Assembly (NCBI GenBank): GCA_016794585.1
Contig: JAEUJM010000009.1
Span: 124,001-188,000 of the forward strand
Direction: 5' to 3'
Origin: Acidimicrobiales bacterium
GTDB taxonomy: Bacteria > Actinomycetota > Acidimicrobiia > Acidimicrobiales > DATDAH01
Length of the DNA stretch: 64,000 nucleotides
Part shown: one piece after another, positions 27,303 to 35,809 of the stretch
Numbering within the stretch: the stretch's first letter is position 1
Layout: each line of letters opens with the position of its first letter
Made by a program: the position numbers and the translations under genes
Notes under the pieces: generated by a model
What the model was told of the DNA's origin: nothing
Seen by the model: only the letters and a program-made list of their open reading frames with translations
Databases searched by the model: none

Positions 27303-29118
27303 TCGAGGGGGCCAGCGCCTGGTAGGTGGCGGGGGTGAGCTCGAAGCCTGGTGCCGGCGCGAGCTCGGGAGCGGCGCCTTCGGTGACGGTGGCGGTGACC
27401 GCGTCCTTCACCCGGCGATCGACCGAGGAGAAGGCCTTGATGCGTCGCGTGATGGAGCCGCCGGGCGCGACGTTGGACCGCACCTCGACCCTCATGCGCA
27501 CCACGGCCTCACCGCGGGGTGCGATTCGTGCCGTCCGGTAGGTGCCGAGACGCACGCCCCGGGTGATGTCGGTCCCTGCCGCATCGAAGTAGCGGACCCC
27601 GAAGCCGGCCAGCGGCTGCTGGCCCTTGAGGGTGAAGCGCTCGGTGCGGTTGCCGTCGTTGCGGAAGCGCATGGTGAACTCGGCGGTGCCGCCCACGGGT
27701 GCGGTGGTGGACCGGTTCTGGTCGGCACCGTTCGCCGAGTACACGTCCCACCCCATCCACACCCCGTCGTCGCCGACGCGGACCTGGGCGTCGGGCCGCA
27801 CCCGCACACCGGGGCACCCCTTGGTGCGGAAGGTCCACGAGTAGGGCACGACCGGTTGGCCGGCGCCGTCGATGAGGTCCTCGGTGACCGACACCCGGTA
27901 GCGGGTGCAGGCGGCGAGGTTGCCGTCGGGCTGGATGGCGATGGTGTGCTCGCCGGCCTCCGGGTTGTACGGCACGATGCGGGGGTAGCCCGCACGGAGG
28001 GGGACGGGCGTCCCCGTGTCGGCTTCGGTCAGGGTCATGGCGCCGGGCGGCAGCTCGGACGGGATGGTGCCCGGGGAGCTCACGAGGGGACGGTAGGGGA
28101 GGCTGCCGCTGAGCACGGCGACGATGCGGGTCTCGGCCCCGCCTCGGTCCGCGGACGACCCGGGGAGGAACGATGCCCGGTCCCAGCCGGTGCGGGGCAC
28201 GTCCTGCTGACCGTCGGCCGGGTAGGTGATGGACACCTCGGTGGGCGGCTGGTCGCCGAGCAGCCGGCCCCACATGCTCTCGTAGGCGGCGGCGATGGCG
28301 GTGGCTGCGAAGCGGATGCCGCCGGGCGCGGTGATCATGTGGGCCGACGTCCACGGCATGTTCTCGGTCATGTGGTCGTGGAAGTGCTTGGTCAGGAAGC
28401 GCTCGCCGTCGCGCACGAAGGCCATGCTGTCCTGCCCGTTGAGCAGGTCCTGGCCGACGATGTCGTTGCGGCCGATGCCGTGGAACACCGAGAGCAGGTC
28501 ACCCTGGGCCGGCCATGAGGGGAGCGCGGGCTGGGTGGGGCGAGCGTGATCCTCGATGGCGATCATGTCCATCTGGAGCTCGATGCCACCCGTGCCGAAC
28601 CCCTGCATGCCGAGCGCCGGGGGGATGTAGCTCTCGCCACGGTCGGGGGCGTTCGGCTCGAACAACCAGTCCCAGACCTCGTCACCCAACCCGTGGGCCA
28701 TCGAGCCGAGGACGTGGGCGATGCGTGCTGCGCACGGCCCGTTCGGGTCGGTGAGGTCGCCGCAGTCGGGGTCGTCACGGATCTGGTCGAGGTAGGCGTA
28801 GGAGAACCGGGGCCAGTGGGCCTCCTCGCCGTAGGTGTGGTCGTAGCCCTTCTGGGAGTTCGCGTACCCGCTGTCGGGGAAGTGCGCACCCGCGGCGACC
28901 TGGTCGACGTGGGCCTCGAGAAGTGCCTGCAACTGGGGGTCGTCCACGAGGGCGATGGCGTCGGTGGCCATCCACGAGTGGGTGGTGACCCCGGAGGCCT
29001 CGGCCCGGGGCGCGAGCGCCAGGGCCAGCGCGGCCACGAGCGACACCACCATGGACCCCGCCAGCAGCTTGCGCAGCACTGCGACCGACCTTCCCCCGGA
29101 GGACCCTCGCCCCCGCAT
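27283..29118 (-). CDS. Secreted zinc-dependent phospholipase C-like protein with the shared C-terminal domain
   Basis: A 611-aa exported protein with a signal peptide (LLAGSMVVSLVAALALALAPRAEAS). Residues about 42-290 resemble zinc-dependent phospholipase C/GPI-PLD-type domains: GVTTHSWMA at the mature start, AGAHFPDSGY, HTYGEEAHWPRF and a helix with MAHGLGDEVWDW, giving several His/Asp candidates for metal binding. Residues about 295-435 look like a Big-5-type Ig domain. Residues 441-581 are the domain shared with the proteins ending at 8283 and 36493. A GTG at 29079 behind GGGGGAAGG gives a more compact signal peptide and may be the true start; ATG 29118 has only a TACATT box upstream. Substrate unknown; probably acts outside the cell on lipids. 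Confidence 0.8.
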   Translation of the reverse strand: MRGRGSSGGRSVAVLRKLLAGSMVVSLVAALALALAPRAEASGVTTHSWMATDAIALVDDPQLQALLEAHVDQVAAGAHFPDSGYANSQKGYDHTYGEEAHWPRFSYAYLDQIRDDPDCGDLTDPNGPCAARIAHVLGSMAHGLGDEVWDWLFEPNAPDRGESYIPPALGMQGFGTGGIELQMDMIAIEDHARPTQPALPSWPAQGDLLSVFHGIGRNDIVGQDLLNGQDSMAFVRDGERFLTKHFHDHMTENMPWTSAHMITAPGGIRFAATAIAAAYESMWGRLLGDQPPTEVSITYPADGQQDVPRTGWDRASFLPGSSADRGGAETRIVAVLSGSLPYRPLVSSPGTIPSELPPGAMTLTEADTGTPVPLRAGYPRIVPYNPEAGEHTIAIQPDGNLAACTRYRVSVTEDLIDGAGQPVVPYSWTFRTKGCPGVRVRPDAQVRVGDDGVWMGWDVYSANGADQNRSTTAPVGGTAEFTMRFRNDGNRTERFTLKGQQPLAGFGVRYFDAAGTDITRGVRLGTYRTARIAPRGEAVVRMRVEVRSNVAPGGSITRRIKAFSSVDRRVKDAVTATVTEGAAPELAPAPGFELTPATYQALAPSIICVLE

Positions 29119-29157
29119 CGCGAATGTACCGGGCCGCCGCGACCCGGCGCAGGCCGG

Positions 29158-30324
29158 TCAGAAGGCGACGGAGCGGACGGTCACCGCGCCGGTCACGGCC
29201 CCGCCGCCGGCGGTGCGCAGGCCGGCGCCCGGCCGGTAGGTGGCGGTGACACTCGACGAGACGCGGCGCGGGCTGGCGCCGCTCTCGGTCCCCAGGGTCA
29301 GTGTGAGGGTGCGTGAGGTGCTGTTCCACACGAGGGTGGACGGCTTCGACGCCGTGCCGTAGGTGGTGGTGCCGGTGACGAAGCTCCGCGAGCCGAGGTC
29401 GATCTCGCCGAAGGCCACGGCGTTGCCCGAGGCGCCGGTCACGCGCAGCAGGTCGTTGCCGTTGGCGACGGGGTTGTCGGACACGGTGACAAGCACGCCG
29501 ACGTTCCCGTCGGGGTCGTTGGGGGCGAGGCTCGCGAGGGAGAGCGCGGCCGAGTAGGTCACGCGCACCACGTCACTGAGCCGGCCCCGACCGTCCCGGT
29601 TGCTCACCCACGTCAGGGCGGAGGGGGAGCCGCCGACCGAGACGGTCACGGCACTCCCGGTCACCTCGTCGCCGGCGATCGCGTAGACGGTGTGCGTGCC
29701 GTCCGTGGTGCCCGCCGGCAGGACCACCGACACCGCGGTCGAGGGCCCGGAGCCGACCGAGGCCGGTGTGCCCGACAGGGCCGTGCCGGTGACGGGGTCG
29801 TCCAGGCGGAACGCGAGCGCGGTGCGGGGCACGGCGCCCGACAGCGACCCGGTCAGCGTGGTCGGCAGGCTCGAGACCGACGAGGGCAGCGTGAGCACCG
29901 GGCCGCCGACGTTGACCGTGGTCGCCGGGCCGGGATCGCTCGTCCACGTCCGGTACCGGGCAGTGACCCGGTACCGGCTGGTGCCGATCGGGGCTCCGGT
30001 GTCGGTGCAGGTGGTGGCGGTCCCGGTGCAGGCGGCCACGTCCACGGTGCCCTCCGCCGACGTGCGACTCACCGAGTAGCTCGACGCGGGGACCTCGCCG
30101 GCGATGGCGACCGGGGGCCAGCTGAGGACGATCGAACGGCTGGACACCGACGCGGCCGGCGCGGCCGGCGCCGGAACGGTGGTGGTGGATACGTCGAGGT
30201 CTCCCACGGCGGCGGACGTCCACCACGCCGACGCCACGCCGGCGCCCGACAGCACCGCCAACAGGCCGACGGCCACCGCCACGAGGGCCTTCTCGGTGCG
30301 TCGGCGGCGGGTCGGGAGGGGCAT
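29158..30324 (-). CDS. Exported beta-rich protein with SipW/TasA-like N-terminus and Fn3-like domain
   Basis: A 388-aa protein. The N-terminus is basic (PTRRRRTEK), then a hydrophobic stretch (ALVAVAVGLLAVLSGAGVASA) and an aromatic WWTS motif, like the processing zone of SipW-dependent matrix proteins. Residues about 55-135 resemble fibronectin type III (IVLSWPPVAIAG ... SSYSVSRTS), with one Cys pair. The remainder is Ser/Thr/Gly-rich beta sequence. ATG 30324 follows GAGGA. It lies downstream of a similar small exported protein, but a strong hairpin separates them. No catalytic residues seen. A structural or adhesive surface role is inferred; no SipW peptidase gene is in the window. Confidence 0.7.
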   Translation of the reverse strand: MPLPTRRRRTEKALVAVAVGLLAVLSGAGVASAWWTSAAVGDLDVSTTTVPAPAAPAASVSSRSIVLSWPPVAIAGEVPASSYSVSRTSAEGTVDVAACTGTATTCTDTGAPIGTSRYRVTARYRTWTSDPGPATTVNVGGPVLTLPSSVSSLPTTLTGSLSGAVPRTALAFRLDDPVTGTALSGTPASVGSGPSTAVSVVLPAGTTDGTHTVYAIAGDEVTGSAVTVSVGGSPSALTWVSNRDGRGRLSDVVRVTYSAALSLASLAPNDPDGNVGVLVTVSDNPVANGNDLLRVTGASGNAVAFGEIDLGSRSFVTGTTTYGTASKPSTLVWNSTSRTLTLTLGTESGASPRRVSSSVTATYRPGAGLRTAGGGAVTGAVTVRSVAF

Positions 30325-30420
30325 CGGGTCCTCGGAGCGGGTCGGAGGGTCGGAACGGGGTCGTGGCGGCAGGGCTCGCCCGGGGAGTGCGGTCGGTGTG
30401 GCCGCACCCGCCGGGCCAGC

Positions 30421-30445
30421 CCGCGGTCCCGGTTCGGGACCGCGG
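30421..30445 (-). terminator. Hairpin terminator after the small exported protein
   Basis: A perfect 11-bp stem CCGCGGTCCCG/CGGGACCGCGG with a GTT loop, 13 bases beyond the stop codon of the leftward gene at 30458. No T tract. Confidence 0.75.
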
Positions 30446-30457
30446 TGCCGGTGGGGC

Positions 30458-30943
30458 TCAGAAGTCCTGCGCCGTGGCGGCGGACGCGAGGGACGCCGTG
30501 AGGGGCAGGTTGAACGACTGGTTCTTGCAGGCGTTCGACGGGTCGTTGGTCATGCGGGTGGTGAGCTCGTAGACACCCGAATCGTTGGGCTCGATCACCG
30601 CGCCGGCGTCGCCGACCTGGTCGATGCCGCGGGCGTTGTCGCGGGCGTCGCTGCGCACCGAGTCGGCCGCGCAGTCCTTGACCGCGTCGGAGGAGCCGGC
30701 CGAGATGCCGGTGACGATGACGGGGTAGTCGTTCGGGTTGGTGATGCGCACGGTCACCGTCTTCTCGGCGCCGGGGTACAGGTCGGCGGCGGAGGCCTCG
30801 GCGGTGATGGCCGAGTCCTTGTCCTGGGTGGACTGGGCGGTGCCGAAGCCGGCGCCACTGGAGGTCCAGGCGGCGAAGGCGACGGCGCCGACGATGGCGG
30901 CGCCGAGCAGGACTCCGACGAGGGCGACGATCTTCTTGGTCAT
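30458..30943 (-). CDS. Small exported protein with TasA-like N-terminus
   Basis: A 161-aa protein. It starts MTKKIVALVGVLLGAAIVGAV and continues AFAAWTSSGAGFG, resembling SipW-type exported matrix proteins. The mature part has a beta-sandwich pattern (EKTVTVRITNPNDYPVIVTGI) and two Cys about 50 residues apart that could form a disulfide. ATG 30943 has a good ribosome site, GGGAGAAG. It is followed by a strong terminator and preceded, after 127 bases, by the response-regulator gene on the same strand. An 11-bp-period direct repeat stands in that gap, so the regulator may control this gene. Function unknown. Confidence 0.75.
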   Translation of the reverse strand: MTKKIVALVGVLLGAAIVGAVAFAAWTSSGAGFGTAQSTQDKDSAITAEASAADLYPGAEKTVTVRITNPNDYPVIVTGISAGSSDAVKDCAADSVRSDARDNARGIDQVGDAGAVIEPNDSGVYELTTRMTNDPSNACKNQSFNLPLTASLASAATAQDF

Positions 30944-30974
30944 GGGTTCTTCTCCCTTGGGTTCACCGTGTGTG

Positions 30975-30998
30975 GTGGTGCTCGGGGGTGAGCACCAC
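30975..30998 (-). terminator. Hairpin between the response regulator and the exported protein
   Basis: GTGGTGCTC (30975-30983) pairs perfectly with GAGCACCAC (30990-30998) around six bases. It could terminate the two-component operon or fold in the leader of the exported-protein message (start 30943). Confidence 0.5.
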
Positions 30999-31036
30999 GC
31001 ACTGTGGTGACCGCAGGGAGCGATCCGGGAAGCGCT

Positions 31037-31055
31037 CGGTTGCGGTTCGGTTGCG
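31037..31055 (-). promoter_or_regulatory. Direct repeat with 11-bp period, possible OmpR/PhoB-type regulator site
   Basis: CGCAACCG occurs twice on the minus strand (31048-31055 and 31037-31044) with starts 11 bp apart. Winged-helix regulators of the OmpR/PhoB class bind such repeats in tandem on one DNA face. It lies 94 bases upstream of the exported-protein gene and 16 bases after the regulator's stop codon. Confidence 0.4.
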
Positions 31056-31070
31056 AAGGGTCCGGGGCGC

Positions 31071-31778
31071 TCAAGCGCGCCGGTAGCGGTAGCCGAAACC
31101 GCGCACCGCTTCGATGGGGGAGCCGGGCCCCGTCCATCCGAGGCGTCCACGCAGGCGGTGCACCGCGAACTTCACGCGATCGCCGCCGATGCCCGTCGGG
31201 TCGTTCCACGCCTGGTCGAGCAGCTGCTCGGGGGAGAGCACCTGGCCGGGGTGGCGCACGAGCGCGGCGAGCAGTCGGAACTCCGTGGGTGTGAGGTCGA
31301 GGTCCTCCGTGCCGTCGGTGACCCGGACGAGGTGGGCGGCGAAGTCCACGTGGAGCTGCCCGTCGTCATAGGTCGTCGGCGTGGTGGTCGTGGGCGCGGC
31401 ACGGCGCAGCAGTGCGTGCGCCCGCGCGACGAGCTCCTGGTTGCCGAAGGGCTTCGTCACGTAGTCGTCGGCACCGCCCTGCAAACCGCGGACCTTGTCG
31501 GACTCGAGGCCGCGCGCGGTGATGACCATGACGGGCACGTCGCTCAGGTCCCGGATGCGCTCGAGCACGTCGAGGCCGTCCATCTGGGGGAGGCCGAGAT
31601 CGAGGAGCACCAGGTCCGGGTGGTGCTCGTGGACCGCCCGCAACCCGGCGCGGCCGTCGACGGTCGTGACGACGGTGAACCCGGCGCGCCCGAAGAGCAC
31701 CTCGAGGGCGCGGCGCAGGTCCGGCTCGTCGTCGATGACGACGAGGGTGGGTGGGGACGACGGGGTGGTGACCGTCAT
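31071..31778 (-). CDS. OmpR/PhoB-family response regulator
   Basis: A 235-aa two-domain regulator. The receiver (residues about 11-125) has the acidic pair Asp16/Asp17, phospho-acceptor Asp60 (LVLLDLGLP) and Lys109 in VTKPF. The C-terminal winged helix (about 135-233) has the family pattern LTPTEFRLLAALVRHPGQ and VHRLRGRLG ... VRGFGYRYR. The start ATG 31778 overlaps the stop of the kinase gene (ATGA), so the two are translationally coupled and are very probably partners. Downstream on the same strand lie exported-protein genes that could be its targets. The signal is unknown. Confidence 0.93.
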   Translation of the reverse strand: MTVTTPSSPPTLVVIDDEPDLRRALEVLFGRAGFTVVTTVDGRAGLRAVHEHHPDLVLLDLGLPQMDGLDVLERIRDLSDVPVMVITARGLESDKVRGLQGGADDYVTKPFGNQELVARAHALLRRAAPTTTTPTTYDDGQLHVDFAAHLVRVTDGTEDLDLTPTEFRLLAALVRHPGQVLSPEQLLDQAWNDPTGIGGDRVKFAVHRLRGRLGWTGPGSPIEAVRGFGYRYRRA

Positions 31779-33916
31779 GGTCCGACCTCCTCCGGTGGGC
31801 CGTCGTCGGGGAGCCGCACCACCACGGTGGTGCCCTCGTCCTCGACGCTGGTGAGCGAGATGTCGCCGCCGTGGCGCTCGACGATGGCGCGGGTGATCAC
31901 GAGCCCGAGGCCGCTGCCCGGGACCCGGTCGTCGGCGTTCGAGCCCCGGGTGAAGCGGCGGAAGATGGTGGCCTGCTCGGCGGCGGGGATCCCGACCCCG
32001 GTGTCGCGGATCTCGATGGCCCAGGCGGGACCGTCCCGATGGCCCTGGACGTCGACCCGGCCGCCGCAGGGGGTGAACTTCACTGCGTTCGACAGGAGGT
32101 TGGCCAGGACCTGATCGAGGCGCTGGGCGTCGGCCCGCACCGGGGGGCCGTCCTCGACCTCGGCGGTGACGGTGACGTCACCGGCCTCGGCAAGTGGGCC
32201 GACCGAGGCGATTGCCGCCTGGACGTGGGCCGCGAGGTCGACCTGCCCCGGTCGCACGGGCAGCTGCCCGGACTCGAGCCGGCCCAGCAGCAGCAGGTCG
32301 TCCACGAGGTGGAGCAGCCGGGTGGCGTTGCGCTCGATGATGGCGGCGAACTCCCGCTGCTCATCGGGAAGGTCGGCGGCGTCCTCCTGGAGCAGGCCCG
32401 CGAAGCTGGCGACCGCGGTCACCGGGGTGCGCAGCTCGTGCGACACCGTGGCCACGAACTCGTCCTTCAGGCTGGTGAGCTCCCGCAGGGAGCGGTTCTG
32501 CTCCTCGATCGCGGCCCGGGCGGCGCGTTGCTGCTCGAGGGCGAGGGCGCGCTGGGCGTCGAGGGCCTTGCGCTCGGTGATGTCCCGGTAGAGCCAGAGG
32601 TGGCCGCGGCGGACGGGGTCGAGCGGCACGGGCACGTAGTCGCGTGCGAGGGTGCGGCCGTCGGCGAGGGAGATCTCCTCGTCTCCCACCGGCGCCCAGG
32701 CCGTGTAGATGGCCTCGACGCGAGCGGCGAAGGCCGCCGGGTCGGCTACGACGGCGGCCGCGTGTGGCCGCAGGTCCTCCACGGGCCGGCCGACCACGGC
32801 GCCGGGCCCGCCGGTGAACGCGAAGGCGTCGCAGAACGCCTGGTTGGCGTAGACCACCCGGCCCGTGTCGTCGACGAAGAGGAGGGCGTCACGGAGGCTC
32901 GTGACCAGGGCGCCGAGCTGCGCCAGCGCCACCTCGAGGCGGTGCTCGGCCGCTCGACGCTCGGTGACGTCGTGGGAGGTGATGAGCACCCCGTGGATCG
33001 CCGGATCGTCGCGGAGGTCCTCGCCGACCATCTCGAGGAGGTGGAAGGTGCCGTCCGCGGCGCGCACGCGGAGCTCGATCGGGACCTCGGGGCCACGTTC
33101 GCCCGCGAGCACCTCCTCGAGCGCCTGCGCCGCGGGGGCCCGATCGTCCTCGTGGAGGAGGTCGAAGATGGGCACGTCGTAGCCCTTGGGGTACCCGAGC
33201 AGGCGGGTGCCCGCCAGGCTCGAGTACCGCCAAGACCCGTCCGGCTCGAGGACGGTCACGACATCGGAGAGGTGCCCGACCAGCGCTTGGAGCTCCCCCT
33301 CGGACCGGGCCAGAGCGGCTTGGGCCTCCCGGCGCTCGCGTTCGGAGCGGTACCCCTCGATCAGATTGCCGAGCGCGGTGGTGAAGGGGTCGAGGTAGGC
33401 CACCAGGTCGCGGTCGTAGCCGCCGGGCCGGTTGGCCACGCCGATCTGGCCCACCATCTCGTCCCGCCTGAGGATGGGCACCGCGAGGTAGCTGCGGAGG
33501 GCGGCGTGCCCGGGAGGGAGACCTCCGGCCCGCGGGTCCCGAGCGGCGTCGTTGCTGATGACCACCTCTCGATGGCGCAGTCCCCAGCCGAACAGCGTGT
33601 CCAGCTTGCGGAATTCGAGGCCTCCTCCGACGACGACGTTGTCCTCGTACAGCGTGCGGGTCGGGTGGTCCCAGGCGATGTTGGTGATCGCCCAGGTCTG
33701 GAGGTAGGGCGCACCGTGCTCGTCGACGAGGCTCTCTGCGATGTAGCCGTACTCGCTGTCGGTCAACAGGAGGAGGTCCCCGAGCAGGTCCCGGAACAAC
33801 GCCGTCGGCTGCGTGTCGCGGACGTACAGGCCGAGGGCGCGCGTCACCGATGCGAGGAGCGCGGCCTCCCGAGTGCACGACCCGCTGCTCTCCGCTGTCG
33901 AGGCATCGACGGCCAT
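31775..33916 (-). CDS. Hybrid-sensing histidine kinase (GAF-PAS-PAS-HisKA-HATPase)
   Basis: A 713-aa protein without membrane helices, hence a cytoplasmic sensor. An N-terminal GAF domain (about 18-180) is followed by two PAS domains (about 215-330 and 335-460; the PAC-type ends HDVTERRAAEHR and RDITERKALDAQR are clear). The HisKA box SHELRTP has the phospho-acceptor His, and the ATPase shows N-box NLLSNAVKF, G1 DTGVGIP and G2 GSGLGL. ATG 33916 has GGGAGG directly upstream; the reading frame extends further but without signals. It overlaps the response-regulator start by four bases. GAF and PAS domains suggest sensing of a cytoplasmic or membrane-permeable signal such as redox, light or gas; not decidable here. 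Confidence 0.93.
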   Translation of the reverse strand: MAVDASTAESSGSCTREAALLASVTRALGLYVRDTQPTALFRDLLGDLLLLTDSEYGYIAESLVDEHGAPYLQTWAITNIAWDHPTRTLYEDNVVVGGGLEFRKLDTLFGWGLRHREVVISNDAARDPRAGGLPPGHAALRSYLAVPILRRDEMVGQIGVANRPGGYDRDLVAYLDPFTTALGNLIEGYRSERERREAQAALARSEGELQALVGHLSDVVTVLEPDGSWRYSSLAGTRLLGYPKGYDVPIFDLLHEDDRAPAAQALEEVLAGERGPEVPIELRVRAADGTFHLLEMVGEDLRDDPAIHGVLITSHDVTERRAAEHRLEVALAQLGALVTSLRDALLFVDDTGRVVYANQAFCDAFAFTGGPGAVVGRPVEDLRPHAAAVVADPAAFAARVEAIYTAWAPVGDEEISLADGRTLARDYVPVPLDPVRRGHLWLYRDITERKALDAQRALALEQQRAARAAIEEQNRSLRELTSLKDEFVATVSHELRTPVTAVASFAGLLQEDAADLPDEQREFAAIIERNATRLLHLVDDLLLLGRLESGQLPVRPGQVDLAAHVQAAIASVGPLAEAGDVTVTAEVEDGPPVRADAQRLDQVLANLLSNAVKFTPCGGRVDVQGHRDGPAWAIEIRDTGVGIPAAEQATIFRRFTRGSNADDRVPGSGLGLVITRAIVERHGGDISLTSVEDEGTTVVVRLPDDGPPEEVGP

Positions 33917-34039
33917 GCCCTCCCATCGGCAGCGGAGCGGCCGCACCCAATGGCCCAGACGGCCCATGGGACCTTCGGCCCTAGTGATCGGAGGCGCGGT
34001 GCGCGGCAATGGGCCGCAACGCAACGGGAGGTATGTGCC

Positions 34040-35134
34040 ATGGGTGGTCCCGACTCCTATCCGAACCTGCCGGACACGTCGCCGGTCGGTCAGCCCCTCG
34101 ACTGGGCGTGGCTGCGCGGGGCCCGAAGCGAGTGGGGGGTGCACCCGAAGCCCAGTGCGCGGGGCCTGACCATGATGGACATCGCCGTCGGGAGCTACGG
34201 CGAGGTGCCCGAGCATCCCGCCCACCGCTCGATGGCGCCCCGGGGTGCCGACGTCGACCCGGACACCCCGGACATGGGGTACATCCTCAACGACAAGACC
34301 GACGTCTGGGCCGGCAACGTGCGTGAGCTCTACGAGGAGGCGGTGGCCCGCCAGTGGTCGGCCACGCGCGACATCCCGTGGAACGAGCTCGAGGAGCTGC
34401 CGAGCGACCTCGAGCACGCCATCTGCCAGGTCTGCACCTCGCTCACCGAGGTCGAGATGATCGCCGCCGACCTGCCCGCCAAGTGGATGTGGCGCATGAA
34501 CCACGACTTCATCGAAGCGAAGATGTTCCTCTGCACCCAGATCATGGACGAGGCCCGCCACGCCGAGGTGTTCCGCAAGCGGGCCCTGGCCAACGGCGGT
34601 GGGCTGCTCAAGTCCCGTGCCGGCCCGGCGAGCCTGCTGCGCACGATCATCGAGGCCAAGACCTACACGCAGGCCACCGCGTTGTTGCACCTGCTCGGCG
34701 AGGGCTTCATCCTCGACCTGTTCCGCCAGGGCGAGCTGCTGGCCCCGGGCCCGGTCGAGAAGAAGATGTTCCGCATGGCCATGCAGGACGAGGCCCGCCA
34801 TGTGGCCTACGGCACGATGCACATCCGCTACGCCATCGAGCACGACCCCGACGTGGCCGACGAGATCCACGAGGCCCTCGACGTCGGCGAGGCCGCCCTC
34901 GTCGAGCTCGGCACCTCGCCGGACCTCGGCACCGCCCTCGCCCTGCTGCTCGCCGGCGGCGCCGACGACGTCGACGAGGTCGGGTTCCCCCTCCAGGGCG
35001 AGCTCGTGCGCAAGCAGTTCACCTCCTACCTCTCGCGCTGCGAGCGGGCCGGGTTGAATCGCTTGGAGCGCACGACCCTGCCCCTCGACCTCCTCGGCAT
35101 CACGAGCGACGACCTCGTGGGTGTCGGGGCCTGA
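34040..35134 (+). CDS. Ferritin-like diiron protein (ribonucleotide-reductase-R2-like superfamily)
   Basis: A 364-aa soluble protein. Two carboxylate/His motifs typical of the four-helix diiron fold are present, DEARHAEVF and DEARHVAYG (ExxH each). Upstream Glu candidates lie in the helices CTSLTEVEMIAAD and HDFIEAKMF. The segment ARQWSATRDIPW resembles the QW-x-DIDW region of R2 and R2-like oxidases. Radical-site Tyr and R2 C-terminal features cannot be confirmed, so an oxidase or hydroxylase role is more likely than nucleotide reduction. ATG 34040 follows GGGAGG. It is first in an operon with an SCP2-like protein, a CxxC mini-protein and a ferredoxin, which suggests a ferredoxin-fed oxygenase acting on a lipid. 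Confidence 0.8.
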   Translation: MGGPDSYPNLPDTSPVGQPLDWAWLRGARSEWGVHPKPSARGLTMMDIAVGSYGEVPEHPAHRSMAPRGADVDPDTPDMGYILNDKTDVWAGNVRELYEEAVARQWSATRDIPWNELEELPSDLEHAICQVCTSLTEVEMIAADLPAKWMWRMNHDFIEAKMFLCTQIMDEARHAEVFRKRALANGGGLLKSRAGPASLLRTIIEAKTYTQATALLHLLGEGFILDLFRQGELLAPGPVEKKMFRMAMQDEARHVAYGTMHIRYAIEHDPDVADEIHEALDVGEAALVELGTSPDLGTALALLLAGGADDVDEVGFPLQGELVRKQFTSYLSRCERAGLNRLERTTLPLDLLGITSDDLVGVGA

Positions 35135-35144
35135 GGGGGCGGTC

Positions 35145-35600
35145 GTGAGCGCACTCCCGCCGGTGGACACCGTGGCCTTCTTCGAGGGCCTGGCCGCCGA
35201 GATGAACGCCCATCCCGAGCGCTACGAGGTGTTGGGGGACTGCGACCTCGTCCTCGCCGTCGTCATGGGGCGCGACGGCGAGGACGCCTTCCGGGCGCGC
35301 CTCACCTTCGAGGGCATCGCCTGCCTCGACGTGAGCGAGGCCGAGGCCGGCGACGAGGCCCTCGCCGACTGCTGGCTGGAGGGGCCCCTCGATGCCTGGC
35401 GGGCCATGGTCGACGACATCGTCGAGCACGGTCGGGCCACCGGGCGCCACACCCTGAACAGCCTCACCCTCGTGGGTGAGTCGATCCGGCTCCACGGAAG
35501 CGACGTCATGGGGATCGACAAGTTCTCCCGCTTCAACCAGAGCCTCCAGGAGTTCTTCGACGGAGCTGCCGCCACGCCCGCGCTGCGGGCGGGCGGGTGA
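35145..35600 (+). CDS. SCP2 sterol-carrier-like protein
   Basis: A 151-aa protein resembling the SCP2 fold: an early strand-rich half (DCDLVLAVVMGRD, FRARLTFEG), then the helix-strand part with LEGPLDAWRAMVDDI and NSLTLVGESIRLHGSD. SCP2 domains form a lipid-binding tunnel. GTG 35145 is chosen because GAGGGGGC stands 5 bases upstream; it begins 10 bases after the diiron gene's stop. The next gene starts 11 bases after its stop. In this operon it may present a hydrophobic substrate to the diiron enzyme; this is inference from context. Confidence 0.7.
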   Translation: MSALPPVDTVAFFEGLAAEMNAHPERYEVLGDCDLVLAVVMGRDGEDAFRARLTFEGIACLDVSEAEAGDEALADCWLEGPLDAWRAMVDDIVEHGRATGRHTLNSLTLVGESIRLHGSDVMGIDKFSRFNQSLQEFFDGAAATPALRAGG

Positions 35601-35611
35601 GAGGAGTGACC

Positions 35612-35809
35612 ATGGACGCCCCCACGTGCGAGCACTGCGGCAAGCCCGTCACCCGCGCCCTCGACCTGCCCTACGGCTGGTGGGAGTGGGACGGTGAGGG
35701 GTATGCCCTGAAGACCGCCTCCACCCGTGTCGACGTCGCCCCCTGGGTCCACTGGGACTGCATGGGTGAGCTCCGTCCCTTCCACCCGCAGGACGCGGTG
35801 GCCGGATGA
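35612..35809 (+). CDS. 65-aa CxxC mini-protein
   Basis: A very small protein with an N-terminal CEHCGKP and a later HWDC, giving three Cys and two His suited to one zinc site. The middle (PYGWWEWDGEGYALK) is aromatic. ATG 35612 has GAGGAG 5 bases upstream; the start lies 11 bases after the SCP2-like gene. It overlaps the ferredoxin gene by four bases (ATGA). No family recognised. It probably belongs to the same functional unit, perhaps as a structural or metal-donor subunit. Confidence 0.7.
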   Translation: MDAPTCEHCGKPVTRALDLPYGWWEWDGEGYALKTASTRVDVAPWVHWDCMGELRPFHPQDAVAG

